Positions 12,601-27,600 of a DNA stretch of 64,000 nt are shown here, piece by piece. The stretch is from Lytechinus pictus (lineage: Eukaryota > Echinodermata > Echinoidea > Temnopleuroida > Toxopneustidae), in the NCBI RefSeq assembly GCF_037042905.1, contig NC_087262.1, positions 22,611,501-22,675,500 of the forward strand. Reading direction: 5' to 3'. The position numbers and the translations under genes were made by a program. Numbering within the stretch: the first letter of the stretch is position 1; each line of letters opens with the position of its first letter. The notes below the pieces were generated by a model. That model was given only the letters and a program-made list of their open reading frames with translations, ran no database searches and had not been told where the DNA came from.

Positions 12601-15600
12601 TGGTTTTTGTTTCACTTTAGTTTAATCTGTTTGAACAGCACTCCCGAAAACAGTGTGCGTTTGCTTTTCGGTGAAAGGAAAGGTTTAGCTTGGCTCATCA
12701 AGCATACAGTGTAGCTTTATTTATTTAATCTTTATGTGTTCTGTTTGTGTGTTGCCTTTCACCACATAAAAGCAGCACTCACTCCACGTTATATAGTTCA
12801 CAAGATTTTTTCCTCCGTGAGTCAGAGATATGTGACACCCAGTCACTTGATTTCTTCTAAAAGGCAGTTGTAGCTTTCAGGACTGGTAACTTTGTCCAAG
12901 ATTTAAAGTTAAAATCACATTTCCAGCCATTATTGTAATCGTGATTGCAAACCTTTAAAGACATAATGTAGGCCTACTTGTACATTTACTCACACTCAGA
13001 GAGAGGAATCGGCTGGGCTTTTAGAATCAAGGACAGAAAAGTGGAAATTTATGCATTGAGATTTAACAGCATTAGAATTTTAAGTGTACCACCGTACCAG
13101 TAAAGAATTCTTTTTGATACTACATGTACGTACAGTCGTACACTGTACATGTACACATAGACTCTGTTCTCGTTACGCTTTTTAAAACTAGTTAACTGGA
13201 AACCGGTTCAGGAAACCAGTTTGAAAGATCGCTTTGCTATCGTTCCCATTTGATCACCGAAAGTGGTTTTCAAAATCACTTCACGTAAAGCGATCTTGTT
13301 GCTATGGGAATGCTGTCAGTGGGGTGACACGTTTCTGGCGAAATTCGAAACCGCATCGTAGGCATTCTACACACAGTGTAGAGTAGTGCGCTAAAAATGT
13401 GCAAAGATCGCTTCCTGAAGAATGGTTGTGTCCTCACTTACGCTAAAACCAGTTTAACGAGGCAAAGTGATCTTGAAAACTACATCGCGAGGAGGTTTTA
13501 TGATCCGGTTTGGAAGATCGCTTCAACCTTTCTCATTACATGTTAAACTAGTTTTAGGAAGGTAGTGAGAACGGTGTCATACATTTTCTTTCTGTCCTAG
13601 ACAAACTGCTTTGTTTCATGCAAAACTAGCTGGGTGCTCTCACTCTGCAGCTGACGAACCACAGCTTACTTTTAAGAGAACTTTAAAGTGGCTCCCATTT
13701 TGTTTGTCTCTCAGGGATCGTAAATTTCATTCTGTCCAGTGTCCAAACTGATTTTTTTCTACATTTGATGAGAATACACAATGGGAAGATTTTGGCTTGA
13801 CCTACATGTACATGTAGGCCTATCTAGACTGTTTGGAACATTGAATATCCGTTTTCTTTAAGTCTTGGTTGTTCCTTTAAAAAAAATAAAGATTTGCATT
13901 TCTTGAAATGACTTTTTTTGCAAAGTGCAAACTTTAAATTCATGCCAAGCTTGCAGGAGAGGCGCAATTTTGGCAATGCCATGGTCCCCATCTTTTCCGG
14001 GGAAAATGTGCATAGATCTGTGCCAACAATTTGTCGTACATTTTCTTTCATTTGCACCTTAAATCTATCTCAGACCCTCATGGGGAATGTTATGTTTGTG
14101 TTTACAATTACATGTAGCTTTGCACACTCCATATTAAAGAAACCTCAATCTGTTGATGCTTATATGTACATGTGCTTGTGCATACATGTGATTTGATTTG
14201 CTGTTGTCCATCTACATACATACCCAATAAAATGGTCCTACATGTATTAGGGTGCGTTTATCCGCCACTTTTTTACCCTATAATCATGATTCGAATCATG
14301 ATTCAAATCATGATTCTGCAGAATCACGATTGCGTTTAGTCGAAATTGAATATAATCATGATTAGAATCACAAACATGAAACACGAAAAAAGGGGCGTTT
14401 GGAAAGACGTTTCTGCAGAATCACGTACGAAAATGTTCGAATAAACGATATCGTGATTTGAATCATGATTATATGACCTCACTGTGTCGGGCTACGGCTT
14501 TCGGTTTGACTCTTGCCAAGCTCAAGGCTCTCTATGTGCACATTGTATGTACATGATTACTCTGCATGCATTTCTTGTCATGTTCAAATTCTGTGTTGGT
14601 CTTCGCATCGTCCACTACTTTTCATTTTTTGGTCATGTCTTCAACTTCAAGTTCTAGTAAATGAATTAACTGGACAGACAATGATCTCAGTTGTTGTTGA
14701 GTATAGAGTGTCAATATTAAATTGGATATACGCTGAAATTCACTTCCGAACACCATTTTGGATTAACTAACAAGATGATTTATAGAAGCATATGGACCCT
14801 ATATGATAGAAGTAAACTTAGGTTGAATTCTGGAAGCAAAATATTTTTCGAGAGCCGAAACACGTGCGAAAATCTTCCTCTGTCAAACTGCGCACTAGTG
14901 ATGCGCACTGGATTGGCCCGAATCTGAGGAGAAACAGCTTTGGAATGAAGGTCGTCTAAACGCTGATTCTGTGATATCGTGATTCATGTTTGTGTTTTGA
15001 ATCATGATTCAAATCATGATTCAAATCATGATTCTGGCTTGAGGTCGCATAAACGCAGCCTTAGAAGAACACTATTAATTTGTAGCCTTTGTTAAATTTC
15101 CCTTCATTGCATGGTCAGTGCACCTAACTATTCCAGGAATTTATTGACCAGTGCTATTGTATGTTGTAAATGTAAATGACTACCGGTGTGCATGTAATGT
15201 ACATGTACCATAAAGGGGGATGTGGTACATTGTACATTGTAGTTCTTGTTGAAATTTGATTTATTTATTTTCGTGTATTGCATTCATGGTTAGAAATATA
15301 TATTCTATCGGCTGGACTGAAATTTGATAGAATTATATTTATAGGAATCAATGAAAAACACTATGAGCAGGTACATGTAATTACCATACGTTTATGGTAT
15401 TTAATTACATTGAATACCATACATGTTCCTTAAAAAACCACCCTTATTCAATGTTTTTTATCAGTGTACACCATCGTATCGTTAGAAACCAAGTCATGTG
15501 ATGCCCGATTCGTATTGATTTCAGAATTTCCTACAACGTAAACCTAACACTGGCACCCTGCCAACGCACACTGATATTGCTGTGAGGAGTGCAATATGGG

Positions 15601-18600
15601 GCTTGTAAATATGACCTCCAGTTTATAGGTCTGACTTCCAGGCTACATTGAGTTCAGTCAGGAACATTTTATAGTATATAGTCTGATTATTTTTTTTCCT
15701 TCTTGAATTGTCCCTTTGATTGTTGTTCTTTCTAGCAGTGATAGGCCTACATGTTCTATAAAGTGAAACGTACAACAAAATCGATCAAAATTGTCAGTAT
15801 GTACAATGATTCATTATCATTTTTCTCTATTCTCATTATAATCATATATTCCTCAAGTAATTTCAAGATGAAGTGATGGTTCTACAAGGTGTTCGCTATA
15901 AAAGGCTGTGGGAGCCACAGACACTGTATTTACTGTACTCAGACGACCTCTACACAGAACATTCCACATACATGGTACCTTTACCAGATATTATTGAATT
16001 CAATTAAAAAATTGGCAATTAAAAGGAAATATGTCAGACCCACAACTATGGAACAAATTTCCGCTTGACATTCTGAATTCAACAACTTTACATAATTTCA
16101 AACTAAAATTAAAAATCTATTTATTCCAGTAGTATGTACAGCATCTGGGAAGCTCTTGCAGCGCAATAGAATACACAGAAGTATTTTTTGAACTATATAA
16201 ATGCATTTTATTATTATTCAGATAAAAGCTGGATGGAATAATTAATATTTCAAATTTTTTATCCACGTGTCAAGACATAAGATGCAGTACCAGCAGGCTT
16301 ACATTAATTGCATACAATGTAAGCCTACACTTGATGTCCTCTTTGGCAGATGAGTGCTGACACATCACAGACCCCTATTAAACCGAATTTCCTACCCGAT
16401 ACCAGTCTCGGGGCGCCTCAAGACTTGCTTCCAAAAAGTTGACCTAAATTTTCTACCCCCTATTATACTGGAATTGTAACGAGTCTTGGGGTACCCCGAG
16501 ACAGCTTTCTGTGCATTAACTCCGAATTACAAAGCTGTTCGAGTTAGGTTAGGCAGGGCGCCAAGCGCGCTGTATTTGTTGTTTGGATAATCGGTCCATG
16601 TGTAGTGCATCACGCGAACCTGTCTCGGACAGGTTTGCGTTTACACCGAATCCAAAGACTGGTCTCGGAACATGTCGCGAGGTGGTCCGAGATAGGTTTG
16701 CTCAGAAGGGGTCTCGGGTAGGTTTGTGCATTTACACCGGGTTAGAAACCTGCCCGAGACTGATTGGGGTGCCCCAAGACTTAATAGGAAATCTGGTGTA
16801 ACAGGGGTCTGATACTTATACATGTATGAAATGTGGTAAACTGGTTTCATAAGCAAGTAGGCCCCTCACATGTCGGCTAACACATGTATCAGGTGATTCT
16901 GGTCCAAAGTCCTAGACACCACGTGCTATGCATTGTGAGGCTGTACCATCAGATAAGTATGATAATGAAATCTTGATGAATACTTGGGAACAGACATGAT
17001 AGTCTTGTCTAAACAGACATGTTTCTCTGAAGTTATTATGATAATAATAATATTCCGCATTTATATAGCGCCTAACACATCGAAACGACGTCTCTAAGCG
17101 CTTTACAGATATATTATTACCCCGGTCATCGGAGCCTTGCATGCCCGCATACAATGTATGCACCTTCTCCACTCCCTGGGGAGCATTCCAATAAGAGTTC
17201 CAAGACTCAATTGCTAGGCATACTACATAGGCTTTCGCATCCTACCGGGTACCCATTTAACACCTGGGTGGAGAGTGGCAAATTGTGGATTGACGCCTTG
17301 CCAAAGGAAGCTAGGCCATGGCGGGATTCGAACACACGACCCTCTGATTACAAGGCGAGAGTCAGAACCGCTACACCACGGCGCTTCCACCCTTGCAAGA
17401 AGGCAATGATTACTTTACTTGAAAATCTCCTGACATGGCACCAGTTTTTATATTCGTTAGGCCTACATGTTTTATACAAATGTTCAGTGTACATGTACAT
17501 GTTATTATACCACCATCGCCATTCTACATGTAGTGCATAAGAGCCCATCTTCATAAGGGTATAATGCAAATAATTAGGTTTTCTTGCAACCATCTATTTG
17601 CAGTCCCTCAGAATAAATTGAGGAAAAAATGCTTGATTGAATTAGAAGCCCCTTTTCTTTGATTTATATGAGTATTGCATGCAACTGGTGAATCTGTCCT
17701 TCATTAATTCTCTGCCAGTTGTCTTTGGGCAAAGACTACTCATCAGACATTGTGATCTTCTCTTATCTTGTGTTTTCCCAGTTTTCAGCGCATGATCTTT
17801 GTTGACATTGTGGGCTTGCTCCTGGCAAGTGCAGCAGAAGAGTTCATATATGCTTTTCACACTGCATTTCCTTCACCCCATACTATCTTTTTTTTTGGTT
17901 TCACACTGTCTTTATTAAACCCATACTTTTTTCTTAGCCGGGGTTAAAGTGATTGGTTAACATTGGTTTGACTTTTAAAAAATCTGAGCTAGAAGGTCAC
18001 ACTTGTCACCTGTGTCTGTGATATGTTACAAAAATGAAGCCCAGAAAAAATTGCGTTCGAAAATAATTATTTAGTGCTTCAAAAATTGAAATATAAAGTG
18101 ACCGAAAACACCATCTTAATTTCATCCGATACACTTATGTGTACTATTTAGGTGTCTATAAGACGCCTATTTACTGAATCGGGGTTTGCCTTGTAGTTTT
18201 AGCTTTTCATTCTCAATAATGGTTGTTTTCAGGGTTTATTAGTTCTAATACATGCACTTGTACACATGTTTCATCTTGGTTTTGGAAATTTTTAAATCGG
18301 CTGCTCACAAAGTTAAACAATACCTTTAACGCCTTTATTAACCCCGAACTATTTGCACAGCTCATGAATATTGATGATTTTGCCACACAGAGCGTGATTA
18401 ACATCAATTTAGACTTCTGTGATTGGCTAATGCTTAGCCCCACTTTTCCTTAGCCTCGTTTTGTTTTTGTTCACCAGGTGAATCATCATACACTAGTCAA
18501 AATGAACCGCAATGGAGTCAGATTGATAATTCGTGCTACATCCTTGGACATTCTAGGCGCATTCTAAATATTCTGACTGCATTCTGAGTGCATTCGAAAT

Positions 18601-21600
18601 ATTTTTGTCATTTCTTTTGACTGTCCCGAAGGTTTTGGTCATTTTCAAAACATTCGAGGGGTATTTTCGAATGGTGTTCGAAGTAGATTTAAATGACCGA
18701 CTGGTGGTCGAACAATAGTCCTTTCATTCAGGCCAATTCTGCTTGATTCGGAATAAGTGTGATGGGGGCTTAAGACATAGTATGAAACTGAAGTGGGCTA
18801 AGCTTAACCCGGGAAATTGGTGGGCTAAGACCCCCAATGACCCCCCTGAGCCCCACCAATTTCCCGGAGTTAAGGAAAATATGTGTAGTGTGAAAACCAT
18901 ATTACTGGGTATCAGAATTTAAATTTCTGCCCTCATTTGTGTCCATGTACATGTACATGTACATGTATGTCATTATTGAAATTAGCACAACTCATTATCA
19001 TTTCATAATGCTCTATATGAGGCGGTACAGCCTTGTGAAGTAGTCCTTATCAAAGAAAAAATAAACACCGTGTTAAAAAATAATGTCATTGACCCGTATA
19101 CTGAAGTCAGGTTTAACTTAAATTCAGGTTTAAAGTTGTGGTTTAAGTATGGATAGCCAATTGTTTCATAAATCACTAACAGTAGAGATATCATACCTTA
19201 GCTCATTTGGCTCTCAAATCATTCATAATTGTCTCGGAAGTATAAATAGATGATTGTCTTCACCATCGATGAACCAGGAAAGAGCACAGTAAACATAAGA
19301 AACATACAACTTCATTAAAACTTTGATACTTTTGGCTTCCCATACTTAAACCACAACTTTAAACCTGACTTCAGAATACGGGCCATTGTGTTAATGTAAT
19401 TGCTGATATTGATAAAAGACAGGTCTGCAATGTATTGCTCTCTCAGTCTTGATTTTATGATTGGTCAGTAATAATCTGAGTTATAGTATCATAAAGAAAT
19501 ACATATCAGAGAAATTTAACTAATTTGGCTTGAATTAAAATCGTTTTAATACTCAACAATCAACATGGACTCAAATAATTGCAGGAAAAATAGAATGCAG
19601 TCCCTTAATGTTAATCATAATATTCATTTGATGATAATGAAAATAAATAATTGGGTTCTTTCCAGAGAAAAACACTTCATGATGCTGTTATGTTTTTTTT
19701 TTTTGAGTTGAAGTGGCATTTCGCTTTATTTCTTTGTTTATTTACGTATCTCCCCCTCTTTTTTGTGAATCGAGGAAGAGTGGTCTTACTTTATAAAATG
19801 GATGTAGCAAAATGCTGATGTTCCAGTGATTGGCGGTCACTCACTTCCATTGACGACAAAGGAAATGGCCCTAATCGCAATTACTGGCCTAAAATCAGCC
19901 TGAACCCAGCCATCTGGGTTGACTCACGGGGCTTTAGAGGCATTAGCGCAAGTCTATTGGTTCCTGCCGATTAAATTTAAAGAGGGCGCCAACACCCATT
20001 TAGCCGATCGTTCGATCTAATGGTAGAAGTGTAAAGGATCAGGGGAGCATTTCATGAAGAGATTTGTCAGTGATTTCCAGTGACCGATTTTCTCTCAGCC
20101 AATCAGATGCAAGGATTTCCAGTAGCTTATAAGTTATAACATTTGTCACTGAAAATCACCGAGTATTTGATTCATGAAGTTCTCCTTTGTGACTGTGAGT
20201 CTTAATATTAGCCTTATGCACAAAGTTGGACCAAACAAGTGCGTTTCCAGGGCTTCTAACACCCATCTTTAGGCCCACGCATTTGTTTTTATGTGTTCTT
20301 GACACCACAAAAAACCAGACCCAGACTGTCTTGATTCCCATGAGCTTTAGCCAGTCTAAACAAAACAATGTTATCAGTATGGGTCAGAGGCAGTGTATTC
20401 ATTGTGTCTGATCCTGATCACGCCCTATGTCATGTGACAGTTTGAAAACTTGACAATCGGATAAGGATGTTTCCTGTAACCTGCTTGGGTGCTATGGTCA
20501 CATGTGGAGTCCATCAACCTCTGTGGCACAGATAGTTCGATCATACTCAAACTATTAAAGGTGGATAGTTGTTTTCATGGTCTTTCAATGAGGGTGGAGC
20601 TACATGTATATGAAGATCCATGCTATGAGAGAAAGTTACTTTATCTGGTATCCTAATTCAGATTTCCATATAACATACAGAATTCATGTTCATATTAATG
20701 AAGATGAGAGTTTCAATGAGCGCTATCCCACCGCTGCCACCAATAAAGCTACAACACATTTCATACAACCAAGCATATTAGCAGCACACAGCTACATGTA
20801 CCCTGATTGGATGCTCGAAACATTAAAGCATTCCTGCCTACTGGGTACCCATTCATTACACCTAAATGGAAAGAAGCAAATGTAGATAAATGCCTTGCCA
20901 AAAGGCGAGAGTGCTTTAAATCAGAGTCTAGCATAAAATTGTATCATCAGTTCATCACCTTGACTTTGTTTATGATAGTGCATTCATCTGAATGGAGAGT
21001 GGCACATGTGGGTAAAATTACAACTACCAAAAAAAAATTCTAACTACCGGTAATCTAAGCATTGCATCCTGAATTTTAAATTAAAAAAAAAATCAATTCA
21101 CATGTCAGACAATGCCTTGATTTTCAAAATAAGTGATTTTAGGTATTGGGACAACAAAAATCTGTTCAACTTGGGCAAAATGCATGTTAAAATATGGCCT
21201 GTTTCATATACTCTGGTCTGAAATAATGCTTTTAGTTTGACTTCGATGATAGTTTGAGTAATGGAAGATGGAGTCTCCTGTACTTGATTCTAACAGCACA
21301 TACATTATAGGTACACTCTAGCCCTAAATTTGGCAGTCAAAACAAGGAAATAATGTCTGAAACCTTCAGCTAATAGTTTGCCTTGATTTATGGTGTCCTC
21401 AAAGAGCGAATTGGAACACATTTCCTCTTGTGAAAGAGTCTAGATCGAAGTAAACAAGCCCACATTGGTTGTTTTCCACCAGCCCAGGTGGGTCTTTGAT
21501 GAAGTTTGTAAGTTATGAATGACTTTATGACCGACTGGTGGCCCTTTCTTGTATAAAATGATATAGGCCTACACCAGATATCCATACATGTAGGTGTTGA

Positions 21601-24600
21601 TTTAGTTCCTAAGAAAGGGTTACCATTCGTTCACAAAGTTGCTCGTAAATACAGGTATGAGCAGCTTTGTGTTTCTATTAAAAATAAAATTAAAATTGCT
21701 TGCATTGGGTGAATTTGCCAAATAAGAAATACACTAGGAAGATATTTTGAAAACTTTGCAGATAGGTCCATTGATCGCAAATGGAGCTTCACAACAGGAT
21801 CCTAGCTTGTTAAAGATTACTTGTACAGTAGAAGTATACAGCTTTTGATTATTTGATTACAATTTCGTAAAACTAAGTATGTATCTACTTCATTTGGTTG
21901 AAGTTAGAAATCTTTTTTTTTCTACTGCACAAAAGCCAATATTTCTGCAAATATATTTGAAAATCATGCAGTATCCACTTGTCACAAGTTGGAATGTACA
22001 TATTTGTATGTTCATGATTTTCCCATTTTGTACACTGCAATGGCCACCAAAAGTGTAACTCTTAGTAATGTTGGACACACGAAATTCAGCAAAAATATAT
22101 ATTTGTAATTTACCACAGAAATTTCCTGCCCACAGAATGGTTACTTCATGTGTTTGTTTAAGAAAATATATGAAAAGCACATGATGTGCTGGTGTTATCA
22201 CATTTGTGAAATCGACCTTTCCCTTTGCAACATATTTATATTTGCTCTATTCTTTGCATTAGCTAAATTTGTTTGAATTGAAGCATCCATTATGATAAGC
22301 GCGGTTCTATTTCATATTCATCTGCCTTGGATGTGAATTATCCCACCAAAGTACAGATGTGACCTACATGCAATATTTGTACATACATGTACTTGTTTTA
22401 TTTCATGGTATTGATAAGATTTCCTGCTCTTTTTTGTTCCTTTTTTACTATTTGTTTTATTATTTTTTTAATAGAACATAGATCTGAACAACTGGTTACG
22501 TGTAGGCTTACATGTTTTTACAGTACCGTATATATATACTCACTTCCATCTAACACACAAAGTCATTACAATAACAGATGAAATGAATGTTTATTAATTG
22601 TTTTGGGGGGAATTGTGTTGCAATACCTGTCCATGAATGCAGGCCAACAAGTGCATTTTCCCAATGTCAGATTTTCAAATGTAAAAATGTTTGCAAAAAT
22701 AAAACCATTTAAAATAAAAGTCCCTGGGCTAAATGTACACGTACTTGAACTTACAATAAAGAAACTTATAATTCTAGCTATTATTACAAATATGAAATGC
22801 AGTTTATTTATTTTTTGTCCTGTTCAGTAGATAAAGATTTCAAATGAGACTTTGGGAAAAATATGTCCCTAATTTTCAGACACACGCCGCAAGGCAATTT
22901 GACTGTCACAGTTGGAGATTAAGCAGCGCGCGACAATGGCACCGTTCCGACGGTCCTAGTTCAGTAAAAGTTGCTGTCGAGCTAGTAACTTTTCACAAAT
23001 TTACTGGTCCGACGTGACCAGTAAAAAAATATATCAAACTGGAAATGATATTTTCTCCTCTTTTGTAACTTATGAAAATGGCTCTGGCATCTTAAAAAAT
23101 GGCTCTCCTGAATTATGTTGTGTGTGTGTGTACTGTTTGTATGTTTTTCTAGGAGCAGCAAAATAATCTCAAGTCTTTTTAAAATGTTTTTTTCTTTATT
23201 TTGGGAGACCAGTAAATTTTAGGTTTCGTTTGGACCAGTACAAAATTGAAAAACTGGGTATGTGCTGGTCCGACATGAACAGGTTGGACCAGTGGAATAA
23301 AAGGGTTAGCGAGGAGCTCAGGTTTAAGTGTTACATGTAACCTGTTGATCTTTTGGGGAACATTTCATGAAGAAATAGTGATTTTCACTAAGTATTGTTA
23401 TAAGCTACTGAAATCCTTACATATAATTGGCTCAGAACAAAATGCTCCCTAGGAGTTCATATCTAGTTTCTTGGCACACTCGAAGACACCGTACACATTT
23501 GCAAACCTACAGTACTTTTGGGTGATTTTACACTTGGAAGTGATCAAATTTTAACCTAATTAAATTTAAATCATATCAGGTTTGAACATGAATTGGAATC
23601 GTAGATGTCGTAATTAGGAATCCTTAAGGATTTGTGAAACTTAGTAGAAGTCTGTATGCTTAAAAAGGAAGTGAACAGCGTTTGACCTACAAAATTGAAA
23701 TTTGATAAATTATGAGTAAGAATTCATATTGGAGATACATGTATTTAAGTTGGCCATCAGTTTAAAGTTTATGCAAGGTTCAGTGTGGTTTTGGGTTAGG
23801 TGTAAATGAGAGCAATCAGATGAATGTAGCTTCTAAATAACAGTAAGTAGGGTTCATTCACCTTTAATAAGAGGTGTAGTGTGTTCAGTAGAATTCAAAT
23901 TTATATTCTATTTTCTATTTCATTTCAATTAGTGTTTATGTGTATACATGTTAACTCTTTGCATGCTGAATAGAATTTTGGGGGATAATAATGACAATTG
24001 TTTCCATGTTATTTTCTTTAATTCAAGATTTCCATATTGCACCATTGATACATGTACTTATTATTATTATATAGATGTTATCCAAGAACTTTTGCTTTTT
24101 ATTAGCTTATCTCATTTGAAGGTAGGGGAGAAAACTAATTATTACGATAAATTTGATTGTACGAATGTGCAAGATTGCAACATCAGCGCACAAATTTCCT
24201 GAAGCGCCATGAGCATCAAAAGGTGGACCTATTTAGTGTTCATGTGTATATTTTATTTTCTTGAAGCGCATGAGCACCAATAGGTGGACCTGTGCACTGT
24301 ACTACAGTAGTAGCCACTATTATTATTATTATTGTTTTTATTTTATTTTTTGTATTACTTGTCCTTTTCTTATGTAAAGTAAAGCCTATTCACTTGCCTT
24401 CCCTGATATATTACCAATAAAGGACAGCACAACAGCTATAAAGCTGTATGCAATCAAGTCATTCACTTGAACCAAATTAAATTTATTCAGAGATGATGTG
24501 AGGCGACTGGGATGCTGCGTTGAATTCCCGGGAGCAACCTACATCCAGTTATGTCACAAGACAAGGCAGTAGATAGGAACATTGTAGACTGGTTCTAACA

Positions 24601-27600
24601 AGCTCGGTTGGGTATTACGGTGACACCGTTTCTGAATAGTTCATGGTCGTGTTGCATTATGCTTGCTTGGTGCATCCATGTGTCTCACTAGTCTTGCAAT
24701 TTAGACAGATACTTTCTTCTGGTCATGAAACAATCTGGGAATTTTATACAGTGTAGGCCTTTGAAAGTTATTATATTCAGTTTATTCAGGGAGGTTGACT
24801 GCCACCTCCCTGGTTTATTTATTACACAAATTTTAATTGGATATGAGTAGTACATGTGATGTACGTGTGTCATTCTATTCACTCTTTCTTGCATCTTTAT
24901 GAGCCTTGACCTTCCCTCCTATTGAAGGAGGAAAGGGGGGGTATTTGCTTGTCCCATTTTCTTAAAGGACAAGTCCACCCCAACAAATAGTTGATTTGAA
25001 TGAAAAGAGAAAAATCCAACAAGCATAACACTGATAATTTCATCAAAATCGGAAATAGAATAAGAAAGTTATGACATTTTAAAGTTTCGCTTAATTTCAC
25101 AAAACAGTTTTATGCACATCCTGGTCGGTATGCAAATGAGGAGACCGATGACATCATCCACTCACTATTTCTTTTGTATTTTATTAATTAAAATATGAAA
25201 TATTTTAAGTTTCCCCTCATTGTCAAGTGAAACAATGATTAATTCCTCCCTGAACGTGGGGAATTGGCATTGTTTGATACTATATGGTTCAGTCAAGTTG
25301 GTCCTCATTGTCAAATCTGTAAAAAATGAAATATTGTATAATTCAAACAATAAAAAACAAATGAAATAGTGAGTGAGGGACATCATTGACTGTCTCATCT
25401 GCATCTCACTGAGTTGTGCATATCAGTGTTCTGTGAAAAATAAGGGAAACTTTAAAATGCCATAACTTTCTTATTCTACATCCGATTTTGATGAAATTTT
25501 CAGCATTCTGCTAGTTTGATTTTTCTCTATTTATTCAAATCAACATTTTTCTGGGGTGGACTTGACCTTTAACTTTCAGGTTTAGCAGGGGTGCATGTAT
25601 GTTTTGATATCAATCATTGTAAAAAGAATTACTATGATTGCACATGTTTGTAATCTTTAATCATTCAAGTCAAAATCAATCATGTTTAAAAGGCATATTT
25701 GCCAAGGCAAAGGTCAATTGTACATTTAAAGCAAGGCCCACCTTTGTGACAAACGCTTCAAGTGTGTGAACTGCATGTAGCGTATTTGTTTTAAAGCCAA
25801 AGGTTTGGCAATGGGAGAGTTAATACTCTAGCATTTGGATTGCAAATGTCAGCTAGAATAATATTGAAAACTAAAGTGTAAACACAAATCAAATTTCGTT
25901 TATAGTAAAACTGGTTCTGAAGTGGCTGGAATCTTTATGAGTTTTGTGCGTATAGCTCATGTAATGTGCATTTAAGTACACTGCTATGTGGAGAGCTTAG
26001 AGTGCTAGCAAGTGCAGACCTTTACGTTTTTTCCAAAGCGTTGCTTTATGATGGTTAGTAGTGATTTTTAAATTATTTTACTCAAAGCCAGAAAAATTAC
26101 CAGAAATATCAGGCGATGTCTTGCATGGATTTTATTCTGGAAGTTGGATAACATGAGAATCAATTTCATGCTATTAAATTTTCCTATCACTCAGTAAAGT
26201 TGACATTTGAGAGGCTTTATTCATATTGCCTGAATGAAAATTTTAGTATTTTCCATTCACTTTGAGTCAATATCTTCAACATATGACCAGACCATCTGAC
26301 ACTACTCCAACATTTGAACTACATTGTAGGTCTGTCATTCATCTAGGCTTGAATATGAACAGAGAGTCACTGCCACGTTGTGTAACTCACCTCACAGTGA
26401 CCCAATGTTACATGGTGTGTTTGCCAAGTTAAGCGAGTGCGATTAGATATCATGCATGCCAGACGGATTGTGCAACTATGGAATGTATAACGATCTGTCT
26501 ACGGGGTGTATTGATGACCCAGCGAGATGGGAACCGGGTGGGAGTAAGGTGGGAGTGGTATGGGAGGGATAGGAGGAGCATGCCCAGAGGGGAAGGATGA
26601 TTATTAGAGGGGTACATGCAGGATCAGGAGGAGGATGAGAAGGAGAGGAGGGGGTATGATGAAGGGGAAACGTGGAGCAAATGAGGATGAAAGATGCGTG
26701 CCAGACGGATTTTGCAAACGTGGAATGTATAACGATCTGTCTACTGGTGTATTGATGACTTAAGCGAGATGGGAGTGGTATGGGAGGAAGGTGGGAGGTG
26801 TAAGAGGAGGGTTGGAAGGAAATTGGAGGGTGTGATTGGGAAATTGGTGCAAGAGAAAATTTACTAGGATGAAAGATGGTGGAATAGAAGCATTGATATG
26901 GATTAGAAGATGGAAGTATATTAAAGACTAATTCAATCATGATACATGAACATTATGGAAAGTGGGATTAATAGGGAAAAGAGAAGATACACACTATATG
27001 GGTGAGTGTAGGAGTAGAGTGTAGGAGTATAATAGCCTACATGTACAGTTTGCAAATATTTTTTTTGTTGAAATTCTTTATCTTTTTTAACTGCATGTTC
27101 AACATGACATCTTACTATAAATGCCATGGCAGTGAATCATAAGATGCCATTTTGTGATGTTGATATTCTTTTCAATATAATTGAGGATGCCTCCATGATT
27201 AAACTCGTCTAGAAAACATCAATGCACCAGTAATAAATTACTTCATCTCTATGTTCATGCTTTGTATTTTTTTGTTTTTTCAGCTGGCAGGCTCCATCAT
27301 TAGAAGAGAAACAGATCCGACTGGTTGTCATCAAAGAGTGTGATGTGAAGGGCAAGAAAACTATCATCGATTCAAAAGCCATTCATAAAGTGGACCCCCA
27401 AACCACAGAGGTAAGTATTACTATTACATGTATATTTCATTAGGGCCCCCTTCTTACAAATGCTTGTGATTGATCAGATCAACCACAACTATGGAAAGCC
27501 AGCAACGCCAACACCTGAAATGTTTATGTTCAAAATGTTTTCTTAATATGATGGCTACTCATACATTTCATTGTTGTTGATGATGATGGCTTCAGTATAG

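Noticed and set aside
17040-17396. Functional tRNA gene
   Set aside because: A and B boxes are followed by a long tRNA-unrelated body and (ATT)n tail, and the body recurs at 53627, so it is a SINE.
26476-26940. 154-aa Pro/Ser-rich minus-strand ORF
   Set aside because: Composition artefact of the purine-rich tract on the opposite strand.
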